This document shows positions 42,074 through 51,187 of a stretch of 64,000 nt of DNA, piece by piece. A program made the position numbers and the translations under genes. Origin of the DNA: Candidatus Aalborgicola defluviihabitans. GTDB lineage: Bacteria > Pseudomonadota > Gammaproteobacteria > Burkholderiales > Burkholderiaceae_C. Within the stretch, counting starts at the first letter, position 1. Every line of letters starts with the position of its first letter. The DNA lies in contig JADIXX010000004.1 in NCBI GenBank assembly GCA_016705575.1, forward strand, positions 1 to 64,000, read 5' to 3'. The notes below the pieces were generated by a model, which did no database searches, had not been told where the DNA came from, and saw nothing but the letters and a program-made list of their open reading frames with translations.

Positions 42074-44674
42074 TCAGCTAAAGCTGAACTCCCCTGGGGC
42101 CAAAATTGTGTTCACCCCGACACTGATCACTGATTTGGGCGGGAACTTGCCCTCCAGCAACAACTTGGACAGCGGATTCTCGATGCGCTGCTGAATGGCG
42201 CGCTTCAGAGGCCGCGCACCAAACACCGGATCAAAACCGACTTTAGCCAGTTCAGCCACTGCCGCATCGCTGACCTGCAGCGTCAGATCCATTTTGGCCA
42301 AGCGTTGTGTCAGCACCTCCAACTGGATCTTGGCAATCGACGCAATGTTGGCCGCATCCAGCGAATGGAATACCACGGTCTCATCGATGCGGTTCAAAAA
42401 CTCGGGGCGGAAATGATTTTTCAGCTCGCCGGTTACAGCGTCTTTCACGTCTTCGTAGTCTTGCCCCACCATGCTCTGGATCAGGTGGCTGCCGATGTTG
42501 CTGGTCATCACGATCACGGTGTTTTTGAAGTCCACAGTGCGGCCCTGGCCGTCAGTCAGGCGGCCATCATCCAGCACCTGCAAGAGCACGTTGAACACAT
42601 CCGGGTGCGCCTTTTCCACCTCATCGAGCAACAGAACGGCGTAGGGCTTACGGCGCACCGCTTCGGTCAAGTAGCCGCCTTCTTCATAGCCCACGTAGCC
42701 GGGGGGTGCGCCAATCAGGCGGGCCACGGAATGCTTCTCCATAAACTCGCTCATATCGACACGAATCAGGTGGTCTTCACTGTCGAACATAAAGCCCGCC
42801 AGCGCCTTGCACAATTCGGTCTTGCCAACACCCGTAGGGCCCAGGAACAGGAAAGAGCCGGTGGGGCGATTGGGGTCAGACAGGCCCGAGCGCGAGCGGC
42901 GGATGGCGTTGGCAACGGCAGCAATCGCCTCATCTTGCCCCACCACGCGCTGGTGCAGTTTGTCTTCCATTTGCAGCAGTTTGTCTTTTTCACCCTGCAT
43001 CATCTTGGCCACCGGAATACCGGTAGCGCGGCTCACCACCTCGGCAATTTCGTCCGCGCCCACCATCGTGCGCAGCAACTGTGCGCGGCCACCATCTTTG
43101 GCGCTTTGGGCTTTACCAGCCTCAGCCGCCTGGGCATCGGTCAGGCGCTTTTCCAACTCCGGCAGCTTGCCATACTGCAACTCGCCAGCATGGTTGAAGT
43201 CGCCCTTCTCCGTCAATTCCTTGATCTGAAAACGAACCTTCTCCACCTCCTGCATGATGGTCTTGGAACCCTGAGCCTGGGCCTTTTCGCTCTTCCACAG
43301 CTCATCCAGGTCAGCAATTTCTTTTTGCAGCGCGGTGATCTCTTCGTTGATGAGTTCCAGGCGCTTTTGCGAGGCCTCGTCCTTTTCGCGTTTTACCGCT
43401 TCACGCTCAATCTGCAGCTGAATCAAGCGGCGATCTTTTTTGTCCATCAGCTCGGGCTTGGAGTCCAGCTCGATCTTGATCTTGGAAGCGGCCTCATCGA
43501 TCAGGTCAATCGCCTTGTCGGGAAGGAATCGGTCGGTAATGTAGCGGTTGGACAACTCAGCCGCAGCCACGATGGCCGGGTCGGTGATCTGCACGCCGTG
43601 GTGCACCTCGTAGCGTTCTTTCAGGCCGCGCAAGATGGCAATGGTGGCCTCCACCGTGGGCTCACCCACCAGAATTTTCTGGAAGCGGCGCTCCAGTGCG
43701 GCGTCTTTTTCGATGTACTTGCGGTATTCATCCAGCGTGGTGGCGCCCACGCAGTGCAGCTCGCCGCGCGCCAAAGCGGGCTTGAGCATGTTGCCAGCGT
43801 CCATGGCGCCCTCGCCCTTGCCGGCGCCCACCATGGTGTGCAACTCGTCGATAAAGACAATCGTCTGGCCCTCATCTTTGGCCAGATCTTTGAGCACACT
43901 CTTCAGGCGCTCTTCAAACTCACCACGAAACTTGGCACCCGCCACGAGGGCAGCCATATCCAGACTCAGCACGCGCTTGCCTTTGAGAGAGTCGGGGACC
44001 TCGCCCGCCACGATGCGCTGTGCCAGTCCTTCCACAATCGCGGTCTTGCCCACACCAGGCTCACCAATCAACACGGGGTTGTTTTTGGTACGACGTTGCA
44101 ACACCTGGATGGCGCGGCGAATCTCGTCGTCGCGGCCAATCACCGGGTCGAGCTTGCCCATGCGGGCGCGTTCGGTCAGGTCAATGCAGTATTTTTTGAG
44201 CGACTCGCGCTGGTCTTCAGCGTCGGCACTGTCCACATTCTGGCCGCCGCGTACCGCGTCAATAGCGGCCTCCAGGCTTTTGCGGGTAAGGCCGCTGGAG
44301 CGGACCAGGTTGCCAATGTCGGCTTTGCTGTCGGCAAGCGCCAGCAGGAACAACTCGCTGGCCACAAACTGGTCACCGCGTTTGATGGACTCTTTCTCTG
44401 CCGCCTGCAGTAGCACGCCCATATCGCGGTCCACGCCAATCTGGTCCTGCCCTTGAACCTCGGGCTGCTTCTTTACATAGGCCTCGGCCGCCATCAGCAA
44501 CTGCGGCACATTGACGCCAGCACGCTGCAGCAATGCCTTGGGGCCGTCGTCCTGGCGCAGCATGGCCACCAACACATGCGCGGGGGTGATGTAGGCGTGG
44601 TCCTGGGTCAGGGCCAATGTCTGGGCCTCGCCTAGGGCTTCCTGGAATTTGGTGGTGAGTTTCTCAATCCGCAT
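42074..44674 (-). CDS. clpB: ATP-dependent disaggregase ClpB
   Basis: The product is 866 residues with all ClpB parts: an N-domain from MRIEKLTTKFQEALGEAQTL, the first AAA+ ring with GEPGVGKTAIVEGL, VIFIDELHTMVGAG and TLDEYRKYIEKDAALERRFQ, then the M-domain coiled coil (EREAVKREKDEASQKRLELI), and the second ring with GPTGVGKTELCKAL, DEVEKAHPDVFNVLLQ and RIDETVVFHSL. It dissolves protein aggregates with DnaK. A sigma-32 type promoter lies upstream, and the start is supported by GGAGG. Confidence 0.95.
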   Translation of the reverse strand: MRIEKLTTKFQEALGEAQTLALTQDHAYITPAHVLVAMLRQDDGPKALLQRAGVNVPQLLMAAEAYVKKQPEVQGQDQIGVDRDMGVLLQAAEKESIKRGDQFVASELFLLALADSKADIGNLVRSSGLTRKSLEAAIDAVRGGQNVDSADAEDQRESLKKYCIDLTERARMGKLDPVIGRDDEIRRAIQVLQRRTKNNPVLIGEPGVGKTAIVEGLAQRIVAGEVPDSLKGKRVLSLDMAALVAGAKFRGEFEERLKSVLKDLAKDEGQTIVFIDELHTMVGAGKGEGAMDAGNMLKPALARGELHCVGATTLDEYRKYIEKDAALERRFQKILVGEPTVEATIAILRGLKERYEVHHGVQITDPAIVAAAELSNRYITDRFLPDKAIDLIDEAASKIKIELDSKPELMDKKDRRLIQLQIEREAVKREKDEASQKRLELINEEITALQKEIADLDELWKSEKAQAQGSKTIMQEVEKVRFQIKELTEKGDFNHAGELQYGKLPELEKRLTDAQAAEAGKAQSAKDGGRAQLLRTMVGADEIAEVVSRATGIPVAKMMQGEKDKLLQMEDKLHQRVVGQDEAIAAVANAIRRSRSGLSDPNRPTGSFLFLGPTGVGKTELCKALAGFMFDSEDHLIRVDMSEFMEKHSVARLIGAPPGYVGYEEGGYLTEAVRRKPYAVLLLDEVEKAHPDVFNVLLQVLDDGRLTDGQGRTVDFKNTVIVMTSNIGSHLIQSMVGQDYEDVKDAVTGELKNHFRPEFLNRIDETVVFHSLDAANIASIAKIQLEVLTQRLAKMDLTLQVSDAAVAELAKVGFDPVFGARPLKRAIQQRIENPLSKLLLEGKFPPKSVISVGVNTILAPGEFSFS

Positions 44675-44696
44675 AAAAATCCTCCGGTTGGAACAG

Positions 44697-44724
44697 ACTT
44701 AGGGCTCTTCCCCACAATTTCAAG
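44697..44724 (-). promoter_or_regulatory. Sigma-32 heat-shock promoter of clpB
   Basis: On the minus strand CTTGAAA is followed after 13 bases by CCCTAAGT, close to the sigma-32 consensus CTTGAAA-N13-CCCCATNT. It ends 23 bases before the clpB ATG, and GGAGG lies between. Confidence 0.65.
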
Positions 44725-44761
44725 GGGTATTGCCACACGGCGTTTTGACTAAAATCAAAAC

Positions 44762-45022
44762 ATGGACATACGCCAACTCTCCGTTCGCTACCAGAAGGAC
44801 CAGGACCGCATCCTGGTACGCATCAACACAAGCACCGGCGACGGGGTGCAGATGTGGCTCATCTGACGCATGGCACTCCGGTTCTGGCCACCGATCAACC
44901 AAGTCGTTATCGACCACTTTGCCATACCAGTCGACACCCAAGCCGGTCGATCTGGTGTTTGGCTTGATCCAGTTGACATGGATTTAGCCCCCAAAGCGCA
45001 GTGCCCCATGTACCTGAACTGA
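44762..45022 (+). pseudogene. Broken conserved gene divergent from clpB
   Basis: From ATG 44762 the frame reads MDIRQLSVRYQKDQDRILVR then INTSTGDGVQMWLI before TGA. The same frame continues RMALRFWPPINQVVIDHFA and ends after about 85 codons near 45022. WL-I-stop-RM looks like a WLTRRM motif changed by two C-to-T transitions, a single nonsense event. The C-terminal part of this small family is also missing. Function is unknown. Confidence 0.45.
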
Positions 45023-45081
45023 CAAAACGTACAGAAATTGACCCGAGAGGTTTCCAACACCTCAGCATAGAAAATTGCCGA

Positions 45082-46155
45082 TTACCGGACACGAGGCCGG
45101 ATCATTCCCTTAACTGCAGGCCAATGGTTGGGAAACAGGTTCAATTTTTCCGGCTTTCCATCGTCCAGATAGGAGTATTCAAGCGCGATAAACTCTTCAA
45201 ATAGTCGAACCTGGTTGTCCAGCAGAAACGTGGATGCAGGGTCCAGATTTTGTATTACTGCCAGTCCCGTTGGTGCGGTTCCTATCGTGTGTATTAAAAG
45301 GTCCTGGCGGTACTTCTTGAGCAGCACAATCAATCGCCAAACATCACCACTCCAGCGACTGGAGCGTGGCTCGCGCCCGGCGGACTCCTCGTCCAAAGGA
45401 TAGCAATCGTGGATGAGTATCACGGAATCCGGTCTGCAACACCGCTCAATGTTGGCAAAGTCACGCATGGCAAATTCAAACTGGTGCATGCCATCAATGA
45501 AAGCCAAATCGACGCTTCGTTGACCCAGTTCTGAAGCCAGGTCATGGCTTTCAAAAAAGCTATCGCTGGTCATCTTGAAAACATGCATATTCGGTTCAAG
45601 CTTCCAGTCGATTTTCGGATCCGGATCAATGCCAACAATCGACTTTGCTGACTTGGCCAACCGAAGTGACGCTCCTTCAAATATACCGATCTCTACATAA
45701 GTCCGCGGCTTAAGATGCCCAATAATGCGGGTGAGAACATCAAAATAGTAGTCCCCCGGCAACCGTAATTGCGTCAGCAAAAAAAATGCCGCCACAGAGG
45801 CCGGATCCAACTGCCGCGCCAACTGGCACGATTCCAACGCCCTGGAGTTATCGCCCAGCATGCGCCAGCAGAGTGCAATTTCGAAGTGGCATCCCGCTTG
45901 ATCCGCCTGAAGTTCCAGCGCTGAAGCTGCTTCAAGATCATTGAGCGCTCCGCGTGGATCATTCAACAAACGTTTCACCGCACCGCGAAGCATCAACGCG
46001 CTGGCATTTTGGGGACTACGTCTGAGCAAGGCGTCCAGCGTTTCGTGGGCAGACTGAAACTTCAAAAGCTGCACGAGTGACTGTGCAAAATCGAGTTCCT
46101 TTTGATTGCGACTCGCTTTGCTCGTGAACAGATTTCTGAAAAAACTAGCCAGCAT
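45082..46155 (-). CDS. TPR-fused class I methyltransferase
   Basis: The product is 357 residues. Residues about 20-130 form three TPR-like hairpins (SLVQLLKFQSAHETLDALLR, ALMLRGAVKRLLNDPRGALN). The methyltransferase follows: PRTYVEIGIFEGASLRLAKS is motif I, VGIDPDPKIDWKLEP motif II and VDLAFIDGMHQFEFAMRDF with D-G-M-H typical of Methyltransf_24. CRPDSVILIHDCYPLDEES follows. TPR-linked enzymes of this group often act on polysaccharide or protein acceptors at the cell surface, so a link to the glycosyltransferase at 39.5 kb is possible but unproven. It lies 14 bases downstream of moaE. Confidence 0.65.
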   Translation of the reverse strand: MLASFFRNLFTSKASRNQKELDFAQSLVQLLKFQSAHETLDALLRRSPQNASALMLRGAVKRLLNDPRGALNDLEAASALELQADQAGCHFEIALCWRMLGDNSRALESCQLARQLDPASVAAFFLLTQLRLPGDYYFDVLTRIIGHLKPRTYVEIGIFEGASLRLAKSAKSIVGIDPDPKIDWKLEPNMHVFKMTSDSFFESHDLASELGQRSVDLAFIDGMHQFEFAMRDFANIERCCRPDSVILIHDCYPLDEESAGREPRSSRWSGDVWRLIVLLKKYRQDLLIHTIGTAPTGLAVIQNLDPASTFLLDNQVRLFEEFIALEYSYLDDGKPEKLNLFPNHWPAVKGMIRPRVR

Positions 46156-46169
46156 ATAACTCCAAATAA

Positions 46170-46664
46170 CTACGCGTTAGGGGCCTGAATGCCCCACTTG
46201 GCCATTGCCTCATCATCGCTCACGCGCGCATCCACCCAGCGGGAGCCGGTAGGTGTCTGTTCCTTTTTCCAAAACGGCGCCTGGGTTTTGAGGTAGTCCA
46301 TCAAAAATTCACAGGCCTGGAAGCTCTCGCCCCGGTGCGCGGAAGTCACAGCCACCAACACAATTTGATCAAATGGGTGCAGCAGACCCACGCGATGAAT
46401 AACGCGGGCACCAAAGATATTGAATCGTTGCTGCGCTGCGTCGATCATGGCTTCGATAGACTTCTCGGTCATGCCGGGGTAGTGCTCCAGTTCCATGGAT
46501 TGAATGAGGCCGCTAGAGTCGCCGCCAGCCTGGTGTCGGTCGCGCACTGTGCCCACAAACATGCAGATGGCGCCAACCCGGTGATCATTCGCACGCAAAC
46601 CGGCTAGTTCAGCAGATACGTCAAAGTCTGCCGTCTGGATCGCCACACGATTTCGAGCGTGCAT
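46170..46664 (-). CDS. moaE: Molybdopterin synthase catalytic subunit
   Basis: The product is 164 residues. MoaE motifs: GAICMFVGTVRDRH, MELEHYPGMTEKSIEAM, ARVIHRVGLLHPFDQIVLVA, VTSAHRGESFQACEFLMDYL and the active-site PFWKKEQTP with the two lysines that accept sulfur from MoaD. MoaE converts cyclic pyranopterin monophosphate to molybdopterin. moaD ends four bases before its start, and moeA lies beyond. Confidence 0.95.
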   Translation of the reverse strand: MHARNRVAIQTADFDVSAELAGLRANDHRVGAICMFVGTVRDRHQAGGDSSGLIQSMELEHYPGMTEKSIEAMIDAAQQRFNIFGARVIHRVGLLHPFDQIVLVAVTSAHRGESFQACEFLMDYLKTQAPFWKKEQTPTGSRWVDARVSDDEAMAKWGIQAPNA

Positions 46665-46668
46665 AGCA

Positions 46669-46920
46669 TCAGCCTCCGGTCACCGGGGGAAAGAACGCAA
46701 CTTCGGCGCCGTCTGACAGTGGCGCCGATTCGTCGCTTAGCACCTGGTTGAGTGCCAGACGAACCGACTTGCCGCGCGCCAGGGCTTCAGCGTAGACGCC
46801 GCCTCGGGCAATGAGGCTGTCGCGCAGTTCTGCCAAGTTGGATGCTGTGGTGTCGAGCGATTCCGTGCCCTGGCCTAGGCCCTCGCGAATGGAAGCAAAG
46901 TATTTGATGTGGACTTTCAT
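46669..46920 (-). CDS. moaD: Molybdopterin synthase sulfur carrier subunit
   Basis: The product is 83 residues with the ubiquitin-like fold of MoaD: KVHIKYFASIREGLGQGTES, and the C-terminus EVAFFPPVTGG with the Gly-Gly that is adenylated and thiocarboxylated. It overlaps moeA by four bases and is followed after four bases by moaE, a tight operon. Confidence 0.95.
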   Translation of the reverse strand: MKVHIKYFASIREGLGQGTESLDTTASNLAELRDSLIARGGVYAEALARGKSVRLALNQVLSDESAPLSDGAEVAFFPPVTGG

Positions 46921-48164
46921 GCCAACAACTCCGAAAACGGTACAAAGCGCACCGTGTCACCCGGCGCGATGGCGCAACCCGGTGGATTGTCAATCAGGCC
47001 ATCGCCCCAAACGGCTGAGGTCAGCACACCTGAGCTTTGGTTGGAGAACAGTTCCAGGCCACCGTCTGCATTGCGGCGAACCCGCAGGAACTCGCGGCGT
47101 TTATCAGGCCTCGCCCACGTGAAATTTGCTTGTGCAGCTATTGCTTTCATAGCAACTCGGTTGACACCTTGCAACCGCAACAGAAAAGGCCGTACCAGCA
47201 CCAAAAAGGTAACAAAGCTGGCTACCGGGTTGCCCGGCAAGCCCATAAAGTGGGCATCGCCAATGCTTCCATATGCAAAGGGCTTGCCCGGCTTGATGGC
47301 AATCTGCCACAGGTCCAGCGTGCCCAGGGACTGCACGGCAGGTTTGATGTGGTCTTCTTCGCCTACCGATACGCCGCCACTGGTCAGAATCAGGTCGTGG
47401 CCCTTTGCCGCCTGACGCAAGGCCTGTATCGTGGCATCGCGGTGATCGGGGACGATACCCAGATCAGTCACCACACAGCCCAGTCGGCGCAGCAGCGCAA
47501 TCAAAAAGTACCGGTTGGAGTTGTAGATGGCCCCGGGTGGCATGTCCTGTGGCGCCACGGCACCGGGCATGACCAACTCGTTTCCAGTGGAAAACAGCGC
47601 CACGCGCGGGCGGCGCGCCACCTGCAATGCGGCCATGCCAATGCTGGCGGCAAGGCCCAGTTCGGCCGGGCCCAGGCGCTGGCCACGGGACAGCACGACG
47701 TCGCTGCGGGCCACGTCCTCGCCAGCGCGACGGATATTTTGACCCGCTTTGGGCAAGCTGTTGACTTGTACCTGGCCCAGGCCCCCGTCCGCAACTGGCA
47801 ATGCCGTGCAGTCTTCCTGCATGATCACAGCATCTGCGCCAGCCGGCACAGGCGCGCCGGTGAAGATGCGTGCTGCGGTGCCCGCCAGCAGCGGTTGGGC
47901 ACTGGCACCGGCTGGAATGCGTTGTGAAATGCCCAAGGTCACGCCGGGCGCGGTGGCGTCCGCGCAGCGCAGCGCGTAGCCGTCCATGGCACTGTTGTCC
48001 AGCGGCGGCACATGCAACTCTGACACCACGTCTTGGGCAAGCACCCGGCCATCGGCCTCACCCACCGCAACCGACTCGGTGGCGTCCAAAGGTGTGGCAT
48101 GCGCCATAAGCTGGATCAACGCATCATCGAGTGGCAACAGCGGGGGGCGTGGCGGATGGGGCAT
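46917..48164 (-). CDS. moeA: Molybdopterin molybdenumtransferase
   Basis: From ATG 48164 the product is 415 residues. MoeA landmarks are GRVLAQDVVSELHVPPLDNS then AMDGYALR (the D-N-S-A-M-D-G-Y core), FTGAPVPAGADAVIMQEDC, FSTGNELV and LTSGGVSVGEEDHIKP. It inserts molybdate into adenylated molybdopterin. Near residue 342, between LRLQGV and FTWARPDKRREFL, the DNA reads GTTGCTATGAAAGCAATAGC then TGCACAAGCAAATTTCACG, coding VAMKAIAAQAN. This copies the minus-strand form of the intergenic repeat and is not expected in MoeA. The surrounding domain IV is otherwise normal. Confidence 0.9.
   Translation of the reverse strand: MPHPPRPPLLPLDDALIQLMAHATPLDATESVAVGEADGRVLAQDVVSELHVPPLDNSAMDGYALRCADATAPGVTLGISQRIPAGASAQPLLAGTAARIFTGAPVPAGADAVIMQEDCTALPVADGGLGQVQVNSLPKAGQNIRRAGEDVARSDVVLSRGQRLGPAELGLAASIGMAALQVARRPRVALFSTGNELVMPGAVAPQDMPPGAIYNSNRYFLIALLRRLGCVVTDLGIVPDHRDATIQALRQAAKGHDLILTSGGVSVGEEDHIKPAVQSLGTLDLWQIAIKPGKPFAYGSIGDAHFMGLPGNPVASFVTFLVLVRPFLLRLQGVNRVAMKAIAAQANFTWARPDKRREFLRVRRNADGGLELFSNQSSGVLTSAVWGDGLIDNPPGCAIAPGDTVRFVPFSELLA
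47105..47160 (-). repeat. Intergenic repeat embedded in moeA coding sequence
   Basis: On the minus strand GCTATGAAAGCAATAGCTGC then ACAAGCAAATTTCACG aligns with the repeat read in reverse (GCTAC...GATAGCTGC-TTGCGCATATTCCACG). It stays in frame with moeA and adds about a dozen residues. Confidence 0.5.
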
Positions 48165-48175
48165 GCAGAGACTCC

Positions 48176-48238
48176 GAAATGCTACTCAATTAATAGCTAC
48201 TTACGTATATTCCACGAGGGCTAGAGGCCATTTTTTAC
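48176..48238 (-). repeat. Intergenic repeat, copy 12
   Basis: On the minus strand GGCCTCTAGCCCTCGTGGAA then TATACGTAAGTAGCTATTAA and TTGAGTAGC. It fills the thrC-moeA gap. Confidence 0.75.
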
Positions 48239-49767
48239 TAAACAATTTGGCATTCGCGGGCAATCAGCGCTTTGATGGCAACCACGTCGGCATCCATCAC
48301 CAGCACGCGCTTGGGCAAGGCCTCTATGCCGTCAAACTTGGCAGGCCGATCCGGTTCGCGGCCCAGCGCTTCGACAATGGTTTCGGCAAACTTGATGGGC
48401 AGCGCCGTTTCCAACACGATCATCGGTACGCCGGGCGTGCGGTGTTCATGTGCTACTTTCAAGCCATCAGCCGTGTGGGTGTCGATCACCAAGGCGTGCT
48501 GGTTCCAGGTCGCGCGGATCGTGTCCAGGCGGTTGGCATGCGTACTCTTGCCGCTGACAAAGCCATAGCGCTCGGCACAGTGAACAAAGGCGGGGTCGGC
48601 GCTCAAATCAAAGCGGCCGGTCTTGGCCAACTGCGGGCCAAACAACTCAGCAGTGCGGGCGCCGTCACGGCCCAGCAGATCGAACACAAAACGTTCGAAG
48701 TTGCTGGCTTTGGAGATATCCATTGACGGGCTGGAGGTTTCGTGTGTGTCGGCGCTGCCACGTACACGGTAGACGCCGGTGCGGAAGAACTCATCCAGCA
48801 CATCGTTTTCGTTGGTGGCCACTACCAGCGTGTGAATGGGCAGACCCATCATGCGCGCCACATGACCGGCACACACATTGCCGAAGTTGCCGGAGGGCAC
48901 GGTGAAACTGACCTTCTTCGGCAATTCGCCGGCGTTGCTGCGGACAAGGGCATCGCGAGTGCCAAGGGGCTTCGCCGGCGGCGGCTCGCTAGCCTGTAGA
49001 TAGCCGGCAAAGTAGTACACCACCTGGGCCAACAGACGCGCCCAGTTGATGGAGTTAACCGTGCCAATCTTGTACTTGCGCTTGAACTCCAGATCGTTCG
49101 AGACGGCCTTGACCATGTCCTGGCAATCGTCAAACACACCCTTGACGGCGATGTTGTGGATGTTGGCATCCATCAGGCTGAACATTTGCGCTTGCTGAAA
49201 AGCGCTCATACGGCCGTGGGGGCTGGTCATGAAGACGCGCACGCCCTTCTTACCGCGCATGGCGTACTCGGCCGCGCTGCCGGTGTCGCCACTGGTGGCG
49301 CCCAAAATATTCAACTCTTCGCCACGGCGGGCCAGCTCGTACTCGAACAGGTTGCCCAGCAACTGCATGGCCATGTCCTTGAAGGCCAGCGTGGGGCCGT
49401 TGGACAGGGCTTCGAGGTACAGGCCCGGCTCGTCGGCAGCGGGGGCTTCCAAAGTTTTGAGCGGCACGATTTGCGGCGTGCCAAATACTTCTTCGGTATA
49501 GGTCTTCTGGCAAATCGCCTTCAGGTCGGCAGCAGGAATGTCGTCAATGTAGAGCGACAAAATCTCAAACGCCAGATCGGCATAGCCACCGCTCGCGCCC
49601 TTGCGGAAAGTGCGGCGCAGGCGTTGCAACGCTGTTGCGTCAATCTGCGGGTAAGTTTCGGGCAAATACAAGCCGCCATCCGGCGCCAGGCCTTCGAGCA
49701 GAATTTCACAGAAGCGCTTGCCCTCGACCGATGCGGGATTGGCGGAGCGGGTAGATAGGTAGCGCAT
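48238..49767 (-). CDS. thrC: Threonine synthase
   Basis: From ATG 49767 the enzyme has 509 residues. PLP binding is at LSNGPTLAFKDMAMQLLGN, with Lys130 the Schiff-base residue. ATSGDTGSAAEYAMRGKKG supplies the phosphate loop, and MTSPHGRMSAFQQAQMF, SINWARLLAQVVYYFAGY and TVPSGNFGNVCAGHVA are ThrC signatures. It converts O-phosphohomoserine to threonine. Its start overlaps the hom stop (TGATG), and the pair must be co-translated. An extended upstream frame within hom is excluded by that overlap. Confidence 0.95.
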   Translation of the reverse strand: MRYLSTRSANPASVEGKRFCEILLEGLAPDGGLYLPETYPQIDATALQRLRRTFRKGASGGYADLAFEILSLYIDDIPAADLKAICQKTYTEEVFGTPQIVPLKTLEAPAADEPGLYLEALSNGPTLAFKDMAMQLLGNLFEYELARRGEELNILGATSGDTGSAAEYAMRGKKGVRVFMTSPHGRMSAFQQAQMFSLMDANIHNIAVKGVFDDCQDMVKAVSNDLEFKRKYKIGTVNSINWARLLAQVVYYFAGYLQASEPPPAKPLGTRDALVRSNAGELPKKVSFTVPSGNFGNVCAGHVARMMGLPIHTLVVATNENDVLDEFFRTGVYRVRGSADTHETSSPSMDISKASNFERFVFDLLGRDGARTAELFGPQLAKTGRFDLSADPAFVHCAERYGFVSGKSTHANRLDTIRATWNQHALVIDTHTADGLKVAHEHRTPGVPMIVLETALPIKFAETIVEALGREPDRPAKFDGIEALPKRVLVMDADVVAIKALIARECQIV

Positions 49768-51113
49768 CAGGCCAACTCTTCCTTGCGGATGCGCACGATG
49801 GGCTGCAGCACCGTGGGCAGGGACTGCATCATCGCAAGCGCTTCGTTCATCTTGGATTCGGTGCAATCGTGCGTCAGGATGATGAGGTCGGTTTGCGGCA
49901 CGGCGGCGGCGCCAGGCTCGCCGCCCACTTCGTCGGCCTCGCGCTGCAACACGGCGTCAATGCTAATGTTGACCGCCGCCAAAATGCCAGTGACCTTGGC
50001 CAGCACACCGGCCTCATCGGCCACACGCAGACGCAGGTAGTAGCTGGTGACCACGTCGCCCATGGGCAGCACGGGCAAGTTGCCCATGGCCTTGTCAAAG
50101 GTATGGGGCTGAAAGGCCAGGTGGGGCACGCGGTTGGCGGCATCCACGGTGTGCAGGCGGGTGATGTCCACCAGGTCAGCAATGACCGCACTGGCGGTGG
50201 GTTCGGCGCCGGCGCCCTTGCCGTAGTACAGTGTGGTGCCCACGGCGTCGCCCTGCACCATAACGGCGTTCATGGCGCCTTCGACGTTGGCAATCAGGCG
50301 CTTGGCCGGAATCAGGCAGGGGTGCACGCGTAACTCAATCCCTTCGGGGCGGCGCTTGGTGATGCCCAGCAGCTTGATGCGGTAGCCCAGTTGTTCGGCG
50401 TATTTGATGTCGCCCGCGCCCAGCTGGGTAATGCCTTCCACATAGGCCTTGTCAAACTGCACCGGAATACCAAAAGCAATGGCCGACATGATGGTGGCCT
50501 TGTGGGCGGCATCCACGCCTTGGATGTCGAAAGTGGGATCAGTCTCGGCATAGCCCAGACGTTGTGCTTCTTTCAGCACCACGCAGAAGTCCAGGCCCTT
50601 GTCGCGCATCTCGCTCAAGATGAAGTTGGTGGTGCCGTTGATAATGCCGGCAATCCACTGGATGCGGTTGGCGGTCAGGCCTTCGCGCAGGGCCTTGATG
50701 ATCGGAATTCCACCGGCCACAGCGGCCTCAAACGCCACCATCACGCCCTTGGCTGACGCAGCGGCAAAAATTTCGGTACCGTGTACGGCCAGCAGGGCCT
50801 TGTTGGCGGTCACTACGTGTTTGCCCGCCGCAATGGCTTCCATCACCAGTGTCTTGGCAATGCCATAGCCGCCAATGAGTTCAATGACGATGTCGATATC
50901 GGGGTTGGCTATGATGGCGCGCGCATCGTTGACCACCGTGACGCCCTCGCCTACGATCGATTGGGCGCGCGCCACATCCAAATCCGCCACCATCGTGATT
51001 TCAATACCGCGGCCAGCGCGGCGCTGAATTTCTTCCTGGTTGCGCTTGAGTACGTTGAAAGTGCCGGCGCCGACGACGCCGATGCCCAGCAGGCCTACTT
51101 GGATGGGTTTCAT
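49767..51113 (-). CDS. hom: Homoserine dehydrogenase
   Basis: The enzyme has 448 residues. GLLGIGVVGAGTFNVLKRN is the Rossmann NAD(P) motif. VTANKALLAVHGTEIFAA, EAAVAGGIPIIKALREGLTA, QWIAGIINGTTNFILSEMRD, TDPTFDIQGVDAAHKATIMS and the catalytic Lys/Glu region are all present. A C-terminal ACT domain (YYLRLRVADEAGVLAKVTGI) allows feedback control by threonine or other amino acids. It reduces aspartate semialdehyde to homoserine. Confidence 0.95.
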   Translation of the reverse strand: MKPIQVGLLGIGVVGAGTFNVLKRNQEEIQRRAGRGIEITMVADLDVARAQSIVGEGVTVVNDARAIIANPDIDIVIELIGGYGIAKTLVMEAIAAGKHVVTANKALLAVHGTEIFAAASAKGVMVAFEAAVAGGIPIIKALREGLTANRIQWIAGIINGTTNFILSEMRDKGLDFCVVLKEAQRLGYAETDPTFDIQGVDAAHKATIMSAIAFGIPVQFDKAYVEGITQLGAGDIKYAEQLGYRIKLLGITKRRPEGIELRVHPCLIPAKRLIANVEGAMNAVMVQGDAVGTTLYYGKGAGAEPTASAVIADLVDITRLHTVDAANRVPHLAFQPHTFDKAMGNLPVLPMGDVVTSYYLRLRVADEAGVLAKVTGILAAVNISIDAVLQREADEVGGEPGAAAVPQTDLIILTHDCTESKMNEALAMMQSLPTVLQPIVRIRKEELA

Positions 51114-51187
51114 AATTCTCTCAATGTGTTGGGGACAGAGCTTGCCGCTTTGCGACTGCGGTCTGTCCTGAAAAGTCTAAAAACAAG

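Noticed and set aside
42305..44413. Long plus-strand open frame (702 codons)
   Set aside because: It is antisense to clpB, which is complete and unmistakable.
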